Source: Chiridota heheva
Lineage: Eukaryota; Echinodermata; Holothuroidea; Apodida; Chiridotidae
NCBI GenBank assembly: GCA_020152595.1
Contig: JAIGNY010003766.1
Location: 1-64,000, forward strand
Reading direction: 5' to 3'
DNA: 64,000 nucleotides
Of this stretch, positions 59,001 through 64,000 are shown in pieces. A model generated the notes under the pieces. The model searched no databases, was not told the DNA's origin, and worked only from the letters and a program-made list of their open reading frames with translations. Positions within the stretch are counted from its first letter, which is position 1. Each line of letters opens with the position of its first letter. The position numbers and the translations under genes are program-made.

Positions 59001-59332
59001 TGCTATGAACCAGGAAAATAGGCTATAACCCAGGAAAATATGCTATAACCCATAAAAATAGGCTATAACCCAGGAAACTAGTATATAACCCAGAAAAATA
59101 GGCTATAACCTAGAAAAATGGCTATACCTCAGAAAAATAAGCTATAAACCATAAAAATAGCCTAAATTTTTATCAAAATCAGAGGCTTTAAAACCTCTAA
59201 CAATTGGTAGTAATTCTATCACTACCGAATGTTATCACCACCAAAGTGCATCACTTCTTCATGTGGCGCTTTAAACAAAACCGCACCCACAATTTTATCA
59301 AAATTTTCTTCTTTAGATCCTGAGTTGTCATG
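41017..59332 (-). CDS. CCHCR1: CCHCR1-like coiled-coil alpha-helical rod protein, 3' ten exons
   Basis: Ten minus-strand exons (59226-59332, 58666-58778, 57424-57550, 55004-55128, 52956-53026, 50410-50527, 48133-48234, 44284-44434, 42256-42377, 41017-41095) have AG/GT borders and matching phases except at one junction. The product is Glu/Lys/Leu-rich coiled coil. Near the end it has REHAKAVVSQKQ, a heptad stretch, LKQEGLITKYKSYRS and a final AILKDVQSLAAKVLEEDAV, which match in order the C-terminus of vertebrate CCHCR1 (REHAKA, L-x-QEGL-x-x-RYK, helical end with a Glu-Glu). CCHCR1 is a centriole/P-body-associated scaffold. The N-terminus lies beyond the window. As assembled, exon 44284-44434 is 1 bp short and would cause premature termination at the next junction. 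The introns are packed with mobile elements. Identification is from memory of the family, not a search. Confidence 0.8.
41530..41960 (-). mobile_element. tRNA-derived SINE, full-length
   Basis: The minus strand starts with a tRNA-like head (CAGCTCAGTTGGTAGAGC, A box; GAGGTCTAATCCC, degraded B box) at 41955-41895, then a body with GACGTTAAGCCGTCGGTCC, and ends GGGCGCTATATAGAATAAT followed by a TTACTATTAC-type tail. The tail resembles L2/CR1-type LINE 3' ends. Confidence 0.85.
42256..42377 (-). CDS. CCHCR1: CCHCR1-like penultimate exon
   Basis: Acceptor CATTTTTGTTTAG, donor GGTTT|GTAAAA. Only phase 0 is open, reading TTLKQEGLITKYKSYRSAAK. Leaves two bases, which fit the last exon. Confidence 0.85.
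42378..43164. other. Intron, no other feature seen
   Basis: AT-rich intron of the CCHCR1-like gene. Confidence 0.6.
43165..43440. mobile_element. MITE left arm (AGGATTAG family)
   Basis: TTAAAGAATTAGTTCAGGGG begins a segment that matches 55151-55420 in order (CTTATTCCGTTAAGGAGATA, GTGTAGAAACGACTGAAAT). No right end is found nearby. Confidence 0.75.
43938..44349 (-). repeat. 206-bp tandem duplication of exon 3' half and intron start
   Basis: CATCTCTCCTTGG begins at 44131 and again at 44337 (offset 206), and the following exon end, donor region and ~110 bp of intron are repeated. In the lower copy the donor is changed from GGTAAG to GGGAAG, so it is a pseudo-exon. Confidence 0.9.
44284..44434 (-). 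CDS. CCHCR1: CCHCR1-like exon with 1-bp frame break
   Basis: Acceptor TTACTTTTCTTTCTAG, donor CATG|GTAAGG. Reads in frame SQKQKERQLAREKEQAAESI through KKKLKDVE, then, after GATGTCGAAAGG, shifts. It leaves two bases, while the next exon needs phase 0. The neighbouring duplicate (44083-44144) has one more A at this point and keeps the expected EKNNALLM-type frame. So one base is missing in an A-run here, by mutation or by sequencing error. Confidence 0.82.
44815..45500. repeat. CCCACATGCCATCC-type minisatellite with 189-bp duplication
   Basis: Irregular ~20-bp units (CACCCTGTCCCACATGCCAT). A longer stretch containing CCCCATGCTATCCCACATGC is repeated at 45081 and 45270. Confidence 0.85.
45501..46240. 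other. Intron, C-rich decayed repeat then unique sequence
   Basis: Continuation of degenerate CCATC-type sequence to about 45740, then AT-rich DNA with no feature. Confidence 0.5.
46262..46352. repeat. GGAC/GGAT microsatellite
   Basis: Runs of GGACGGAC and GGATGGAT. Confidence 0.9.
46376..46440. repeat. Three palindromic CCAAC-GTTGG units
   Basis: CCAACTTCGTTGG, CCAACTTCATTGG and CCAACTTTGTTGG occur at ~20-24-bp spacing, each able to form a hairpin. Confidence 0.85.
46578..46678. mobile_element. TTAA-flanked MITE, 101 bp, piggyBac-like ends
   Basis: CCCTTACTCTAC starts and GTAGAGTAAGGG ends the element, perfect 12-bp TIRs. TTAA flanks both sides (46574-46577 and 46679-46682). CCC-type ends plus TTAA duplication are the piggyBac signature. 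No ORF of note. Confidence 0.85.
46820..46920. mobile_element. Second copy of the 101-bp TTAA MITE
   Basis: About 85% similar to 46578-46678, same orientation and length. The right flank is TTAA; the left is TTGG, probably a decayed TTAA. Confidence 0.8.
46921..48118. mobile_element. TTAA-flanked MITE, ~1.2 kb, long inverted arms
   Basis: TTAA then AGGAATATTCCCATGAA at the left; TTCATGGGAATATTCCT then TTAA at the right. The arms stay similar beyond 130 bp (CATTTTAAAGATTTTACCAG against an inverted equivalent). The right arm holds 3-4 copies of a ~120-bp repeat (AACACACTCACACAATCTT). Confidence 0.85.
47343..48565. repeat. Inverted pair 47343-47575 / 48350-48565
   Basis: TTTTCAAGCGCATGTATCAT at ~48520 and its inverse at ~47362 mark ~220-bp inverted copies. 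A third partial copy (AATCTGAATCTGCAGTTT, AATGTCACATGGCC) is at 57.69-57.76 kb. Confidence 0.85.
48133..48234 (-). CDS. CCHCR1: CCHCR1-like exon
   Basis: Acceptor TTTTTCTCCTTGTAG, donor GCAG|GTAAAC. Reads YKEHFREMEKRLNEARREHA; phases 1 in, 1 out. Confidence 0.87.
48600..49905 (-). mobile_element. LINE fragment (RT domain)
   Basis: Minus translation carries NQAIHDAGCTFKGPDNIPYQ, the RT core with KNHLIAIFLDLKKAFDTTWK (palm aspartate), GHTLSNPYSQEEGVPHGSIL and the following region, in shifting frames. It is the same family as 1.27-2.99 kb and contains the N-terminal RT segment missing there. It lies in a CCHCR1-like intron, same strand as the gene. Confidence 0.85.
50410..50527 (-). CDS. CCHCR1: CCHCR1-like exon
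   Basis: Acceptor TTTTTCTGATAG, donor ACTG|GTAAGA. Reads GELHSELELRNKEVKEASET; phases 0 in, 1 out. Confidence 0.85.
50528..51929. other. Intron, no feature recognised
   Basis: AT-rich. A weak internal repeat (AATTATATGCAAATATATGC and similar) is seen near 51.4 and 51.65 kb. Confidence 0.5.
51928..52060 (-). mobile_element. LINE 3'-terminal fragment
   Basis: TTTGTTTGTTTAAGGCTTAA then GTCAAATTGTGCCTGAGAAG, matching the 3' end at 54.19 kb; 5'-truncated. Confidence 0.8.
52085..52195. repeat. 14-bp minisatellite, about 7 copies
   Basis: Unit AGCGCAGCCATCAC. Confidence 0.9.
52196..52375 (-). mobile_element. tRNA-derived SINE (second family)
   Basis: The minus strand has TTAACTCAATTGGTAGAGCA (A box) and GGTCGTGGGTTCGATTCCCA (B box) at 52368-52305, followed by a short body. 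The boxes are close to functional tRNA consensus. Confidence 0.8.
52388..52492. repeat. GATA/GACA microsatellite
   Basis: AGACAGACAGATAGATAG and AGATAAACAGACAG units. Confidence 0.95.
52495..52757 (+). mobile_element. SINE, near full-length, plus orientation
   Basis: A B-box-like GGGTTCCACTCC lies near the start. The body contains GATGGACTGGGGTTCTGTCC, ATGTGCTCTTATTCGCTTGC and GCCCTATGGGCCTAATGGCT. A truncated inverted copy is at 5361-5508. Confidence 0.8.
52956..53026 (-). CDS. CCHCR1: CCHCR1-like exon (short)
   Basis: Acceptor TTTGTTTTTTCAG, donor CAAAA|GTAAGT. Reads ESQILEKNKKMEDMEVVARQ; phases 1 in, 0 out. Confidence 0.82.
53195..53425. repeat. 15-bp G-rich minisatellite
   Basis: Unit GGGGTTGGGGCAGAG with A/G variants. 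Confidence 0.95.
53426..54189. other. Intron, no feature recognised
   Basis: AT-rich; nothing specific. Confidence 0.5.
54190..54965 (-). mobile_element. LINE fragment: RNase H end to 3' terminus
   Basis: The minus strand begins near IPGNDRADTAAKLAPNL (C-terminal RNase H motif), continues through a region ending in a Cys/His cluster (CNNCHC...H...C), and runs into the 3' UTR ending TTAAGACCTCATCAAACAAA. It supplies the 3' end for the family seen at 1.3, 21.1 and 48.6 kb. Confidence 0.85.
55004..55128 (-). CDS. CCHCR1: CCHCR1-like exon
   Basis: Acceptor TCTTTCTTGTAG, donor GCAT|GTAAAA. Reads LELELNKVKEERDGLAAQLK, regular heptads; phases 2 in, 1 out. Confidence 0.82.
55151..56895. mobile_element. 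TTAA-flanked AGGATTAG element carrying a LINE
   Basis: TTAA and AGGATTAGATCAGGAG at the left; inverted GAACTAATCCT and TTAA at the right. About 55 bp of each end pair with each other. The middle is filled by an RTE-like LINE (55600-56835), so this is a MITE or longer element interrupted by retroposition. Confidence 0.75.
55600..56835 (+). mobile_element. RTE-like LINE RT fragment, frameshifted
   Basis: Fragments in RT order: TEQIFILRNILEQVAEWQST, YITFVDFEKVFDSVHRESLW (palm Asp), VKSGVKQGEVMSG, FADD-like FADDI in another frame (LNFADDITLLS), then FVKSVLLHGCETWRVNV, LKCYRRILKIRWPY and KRKRWGWISHVMRM. This is the C-terminal RT region of RTE-type elements. Many stops and a ~75-bp tandem duplication near 56540-56660 show decay. 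Confidence 0.82.
57165..57325 (-). mobile_element. LINE 3'-terminal fragment
   Basis: TTTGTTTGATGAGGGCTTAA then GGTCAGATCATTCTAGAGGT; ~85% like the 3' end at 54.19 kb. 5'-truncated. Confidence 0.85.
57424..57550 (-). CDS. CCHCR1: CCHCR1-like exon
   Basis: Acceptor TTCACCTCATTTAG, donor ACAG|GTAACC. Reads LLTRKEVGWKLRLAEAQIRA; phases 1 in, 2 out. Confidence 0.82.
57798..57850. repeat. AT microsatellite
   Basis: TATATATATATA runs. Confidence 0.95.
57961..58525. mobile_element. TTAA-flanked MITE, ~560 bp (third family)
   Basis: TTAA then AGGCGCCATCAAGTCTGA at the left; inverted TCAGACTTTATGTCCCCT then TTAA at the right. Pairing extends through AATCCTTATTTCATTTGATA (about 45 bp) and again further in (CTGACTAAGTGT / ACTTAGTGTT). 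Confidence 0.88.
58666..58778 (-). CDS. CCHCR1: CCHCR1-like exon
   Basis: Acceptor TTCTTTTTCTTCAG, donor AAAG|GTTGGT. Reads KMSEIVEAVKKLGSFEQRVN; starts with the base completing the previous codon and ends with one base left. Confidence 0.8.
58905..59170. repeat. 20-bp minisatellite, about 13 copies
   Basis: Unit CAGGAAAATAGGCTATAAAC with variants. Confidence 0.93.
59226..59332 (-). CDS. CCHCR1: CCHCR1-like exon (most upstream seen)
   Basis: Reads NFDKIVGAVLFKAPHEEVMH and ends ATTCG|GTAGTG with two bases carried over. The acceptor is taken as TTTGTGAG at 59333-59334 but is uncertain; the frame stays open upstream into the 54-bp satellite, so the 5' border is not fixed. Confidence 0.6.
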
Positions 59333-59389
59333 CTCACAAACAAATAAATGCAGGAGAAACGAGATCAAGTATAAAAACCATGAAAAACA

Positions 59390-62300
59390 AGGAAACGCTG
59401 TAAGGTACCTGGATAGGCAGAAGTATAAAAAACAAGTAAAACAAAGAAATTCTGTAAGGTACCAGGATAGGCAGAAGTATACAAAACAAGTAAAACAAAG
59501 AAATTCTGTAAGGTACCAGGATAGGCAGAAGTATAAAAAACATGTAAAACAAGGAAATTCTGTAAGGTACCAGGATAGGCAGAAGTATAACAAACATGTA
59601 AAACAAGGAAATACTTTAAGGTACCAGGATAGGCAGAAGTATAAAAAACATGTAAAACAAAGAAATTCTGTAAGGTACCAGGATAGGCAGAAGTATAAAA
59701 AACATGTAAAACAAAGAAATTCTGTAAGGTACCAGGATAGGCAGAAGTATAAAAAACATGTAAAACAAGGAAATACTGTAAGGTACCAGGATAGGCAGAA
59801 GTATAAAAAACATGTAAAACAAAGAAATTCTGTAAGGTACCAGGATAGGCAGAAGTATAAAAAACATGTAAAACAAGTAAACGCTGTAAGGTACCAGGAT
59901 AGGCAGAAGAATAAAAAACATGTAAAACAAGGAAATTCTGTAAGGTACCAGGATAGGCAGAAGTATAAATAACATGTAAAACAAGGAAATGCTGTAAGGT
60001 ACCAGGATAGGCAGAAGTATAAAAAACATGTAAAACAAAGAAATTCTGTAAGGTACCAGGATAGGCAGAAGTATAAAAAACATGTAAAACAAGTAAACGC
60101 TGTAAGGTACCAGGATAGGCAGAAGTATAAAAAACATGTAAAACAAAGAAATTCTGTAAGGTACCAGGATAGGCAGAAGTATAAAAACATGTAAAACAAG
60201 AAAACGCTGTAAGGTACCAGGATAGGCAGAAGTATAAAAACATGTAAAACAAAGAAATTCTGTAAGGTACCAGGATAGGCAGAAGTATAAAAAACATGTA
60301 AAACAAGGAAATGCTGTAAGGTACCAGGATAGGCAGAAGTATAAAAAACAAGTAAAACAAAGAAATTCTGTAAGGTACCAGGATAGCCAGAAGTATAAAA
60401 AACAAGTAAAACAAAGAAATTCTGTAAGGTACCAGGATAGCCAGAAGTATAAAAAACAAGTAAAACAAAGAAATTCTGTAAGGTACCAGGATAGGCAGAA
60501 GTATAAATAACATGTAAAACAAGGAAATGCTGTAAGGTACCAGGATAGGCAGAAGTATAAATAACATGTAAAACAAGGAAATGCTGTAAGGTACCAGGAT
60601 AGGCAGAAGTATGAAAAACATGTAAAACAAGGAAATGCTGTAAAGTACCTGGATAGGCAGAAGTATAAAAAACATGTAAAACAAGGAAATGCTTTAAAGT
60701 ACCAGGATAGGCAGAAGTATAAAAAACATGTAAAACAAGGAAATGCTGTAAGGTACCTGGATAGGCAGAAGTATAAAAAAACATGTAAAACAAGAAAATG
60801 CTGTAAGGTACCAGGATAGCCAGAAGTATACAAAACATGTAAAACAAGGAAATGCTGTAAGGTACATTGTACCTGGATAAGCAGAAGTATAAATAACATG
60901 TAAAACAAGAAAACACTGTAAGGTACCAGGATAGCCAGAAGTATAAAAAACATGTAAAACAAGGAAATGCTGTAAGGTATCTGGATAGCCAGAAGTATAA
61001 AAAACATGTAAAACAAGGAAATGCTGTAAGGTACCAGGACATGCAGAAGTATAAATAACATGTAAAACAAGAAAATGCTGTAAGGTACCTGGATAGGCAG
61101 AAGTATAAAAAACATGTAAAACAAGGAAATGCTGTAAGGTACCAGGATAGGCAGAAGTATGAAAAACATGTAAAACAAGGAAATGCTGTAAGGTACCAGG
61201 ATAGGCAGAAGTATAAATAACATGTAAAACAAGGAAATGCTGTAAGGTACCTGGATAAGCAGAAGTATAAAAAACATGTAAAACAAGAAAACGCTGTAAG
61301 GTACCAGGATAGGCAGAAGTATAAAAAACATGTAAAACAAGGAAATGCTGTAAGGTACCAGGATAGGCAGAAGTATGAAAAACATGTAAAACAAGGAAAC
61401 GCTGTAAGGTACCAGGATAGGCAGAAGTATAAATAACATGTAAAACAAGGAAATGCTGTAAGGTACCAGGATAGGCAGAAGTATAAAAAACATGTAAAAC
61501 AAGAAAACGCTGTAAGGTACCAGGATAGGCAGAAGTATAAAAAACATGTAAAACAAGGAAATGCTGTAAGGTACCAGGATAGGCAGAAGTATGAAAAACA
61601 TGTAAAACAAGAAAACGCTGTAAGGTACCTGGATAAGCAGAAGTATAAAAAACATGTCAAACAAGGAAATGCTGTAAGGTACCTGGATAGGCAGAAGTAT
61701 AAATAACATGTAAAACAAGGAAATGCTGTAAGGTACCAGGATAGGCAGAAGTATACAAAACATGTCAAACAAGGAAATGCTGTAAGGTACCTGGATAAGC
61801 AGAAGTATAAAAAACATGTCAAACAAGGAAATGCTGTAAGGTACCTGGATAGGCAGAAGTATAAATAACATGTAAAACAAGGAAATGCTCTAAGGTACCA
61901 GGATAGGCAGAAGTATACAAAACATGTCAAACAAGGAAATGCTGTAAGGTACCAGGATAGCCAGAAGTATACAAAACATGTCAAACAAGGAAATGCTGTA
62001 AGGTACCAGGACATGCAGAAGTATAAATAACATGTAAAACAAGGAAATACTTTAAGGTACCAGGATAGGCAGAAGTATAAATAACATGTAAAACAAGTAA
62101 ACGCTGTAAGGTACCAGGATAGGCAGAAGTATAAAAAACATGTAAAACAAGGAAATACTTTAAGGTACCAGGATAGGCAGAAGTATAAATAACATGTAAA
62201 ACAAGAAAACGCTGTAAGGTACCAGGATAGGCAGAAGAATAAAAAACATGTAAAACAAGGAAATACTTTAAGGTACCAGGATAGGCAGAAGTATAAAAAA

Positions 62301-64000
62301 CATGTAAAACAAGGAAATGCTGTAAGGTACCTGGATAAGCAGAAGTATAAAAAACATGTAAAACAAGAAAACGCTGTAAGGTACCAGGATAGGCAGAAGA
62401 ATAAAAAACATGTAAAACAAGTAAATACTTTAAGGTACCAGGATAGGCAGAAGTATAAAAAACATGTAAAACAAGGAAATACTTTAAGGTACCAGGATAG
62501 GCAGAAGTATAAATAACATGTAAAACAAGAAAACGCTGTAAGATACCAGGATAAGCAGAAGTATAAATAACATGTAAAACAAGAAAACGCTGTAAGGTAC
62601 CAGGATAAGCAGAAGTATGAAAAACATGTAAAACAAGGAAATACTTTAAGGTACCAGGATAGGCAGAAGTATAAATTTCATGTAAAACAAGAAAACGCTG
62701 TAAGGTACCAGGATAAGCAGAAGTATAAATAACATATAAAACAAGAAAACGCTGTAAGGTACCAGGATAGGCAGAAGTATAAAAAACATGTAAAACAAGG
62801 AAATACTTTAAGGTACCAGGATAGGCAGAAGTATAAATAACATGTAAAACAAGAAAACGCTGTAAGGTACCAGGATAGGCAGAAGTATAAATAACATGTA
62901 AAACAAGAAAACGCTGTAAGGTACCAGGATAGGCAGAAGAATAAAAAACATGTAAAACAAGTAAATACTTTAAGGTACCAGGATAGGCAGAAGAATAAAA
63001 AACATGTAAAACAAGAAAACGCTGTAAGGTACCAGGATAGGCAGAAATATAAATAACATGTAAAACAAGAAAACGCTGTAAGGTACCAGGATAGGCAGAA
63101 GTATAAAAAACATGTAAAACAAGGAAATACTTTAAGGTACCAGGATAGGCAGAAGTATACAAAACATGTAAAACAAGGAAACGCTGTAAGGTACCTGGAT
63201 AAGCAGAAGTATAAAAAACATGTAAAACAAGGAAATGCTGTAAGGTACCAGGATAGGCAGAAGTATAAAAAACATGTAAAACAAGGAAATGCTGTAAGGT
63301 ACCAGGACATGCAGAAGAATAAAAAACATGTAAAACAAGGAAATGCTGTAAGGTACCTGGATAGGCAGAAGAATAAAAAACATGTAAAACAAGGAAATGC
63401 TGTAAGGTACCAGGATAGGCAGAAGTATAAAAAACATGTAAAACAAGAAAACGCTGTAAGGTACCAGGATAGGCAGAAGAATAAAAAACATGTAAAACAA
63501 GGAAATGCTGTAAGGTACCTGGATAGCCAAAAGTATAAATAACATGTAAAACAAGAAAACGCTGTAAGGTACCAGGATAGGCAGAAGTATAAAAAACATG
63601 TAAAACAAGAAATGCTGTAAGGTACCAGGATAGGCAGAAGAATAAAAAACATGTAAAACAAGGAAATGCTGTAAAGTACCAGGATAGGCAGAAGTATGAA
63701 AAACATGTAAAACAAGGAAATACTTTAAGGTACCTGGATAGGCAGAAGAATAAAAAACATGTAAAACAAGGAAATTCTGTAAGGTACCAGGATAAGCAGA
63801 AGAATAAAAAACATGTAAAACAAGGAAATGCTTTAAGGTACCTGGATAAGCAGAAGTATACAAAACATGTCAAACAAGGAAATGCTGTAAGGTACCAGGA
63901 TAAGCAGAAGTATGAAAAACATGTAAAACAAGGAATCGCTGTAAAGTACCAGGATAGGCAGAAGTATGAAAAACATGTAAAACAAGGAAATACTTTAAGG
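59390..64000. repeat. 54-bp satellite, at least 85 copies, open to the right
   Basis: The unit joins AGGTACCAGGATAGGCAGAA, GTATAAAAAACATGTAAAAC and AAGGAAATGCTGTA. Variants alternate (GAAAT/GAAAC, GGCAG/AAGCAG/GCCAG, CCAGG/CCTGG). Because 54 is a multiple of three, ORFs up to 930 codons exist on the minus strand and shorter ones on the plus strand; they shift with single-base indels and have no coding character. Located immediately upstream of the first visible CCHCR1-like exon. Confidence 0.97.

Noticed and set aside
59222-63873. 930-, 754- and 630-codon ORFs rich in Phe/Cys/Tyr
   Set aside because: Produced by the 54-bp period; the frame changes with single-base indels and alternative frames are equally open.

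Overview
The window is metazoan nuclear DNA, very probably from a marine invertebrate. It is AT-rich, carries a U1 snRNA gene, has spliced exons with canonical GT/AG borders, and holds L2/CR1-like, RTE-like and RNase H-bearing LINE fragments, tRNA-derived SINEs, a Ty3/gypsy LTR, a Polinton/Maverick-like element and many MITEs. I cannot fix the phylum from sequence alone.

Layout. 1-1.1 kb: 3' part of a long uncharacterised ORF open at the window edge. 1.2-5.1 kb: mosaic of LINE pieces and the 3' end plus LTR of a Ty3/gypsy-like element. 6.9-7.1 kb: a complete-looking U1 snRNA gene (minus), followed by a CCAAT-rich, motif-repeated upstream region. 7.7-11.4 kb: weak exon candidates of a plus-strand gene. 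11.8-19.8 kb: a decayed Polinton-like element bounded by inverted TIRs, with a frameshifted protein-primed PolB, a packaging ATPase, small conserved element genes and two internal repeat expansions. 20.5-26.8 kb: LINE pieces, an L2/CR1 insertion and several minisatellites. 27.7-35.1 kb: a 7.4-kb satellite made of an 18-bp palindrome plus 3-bp spacer, organised in two ~3.5-kb higher-order copies. 35-40 kb: further minisatellites.

41.0-59.3 kb (minus strand) is the main protein-coding gene. Ten exons, with agreeing splice phases at all but one junction, encode the C-terminal part of a coiled-coil protein that I identify as CCHCR1-like (coiled-coil alpha-helical rod protein 1). Its introns are full of TTAA-flanked inverted-repeat elements, SINEs and LINE fragments. 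One exon as assembled has a 1-bp deletion in an A-run, and a tandemly duplicated pseudo-exon beside it keeps the expected frame. From 59.4 kb to the right edge a 54-bp satellite fills the upstream intron or flank.

Most long ORFs here are satellite artefacts, because the repeat units (18, 21, 27, 54 bp) are multiples of three. The two best-supported host genes are U1 and the CCHCR1-like gene; the Polinton-like block is the only coordinated multi-gene unit, and it is dead as assembled.
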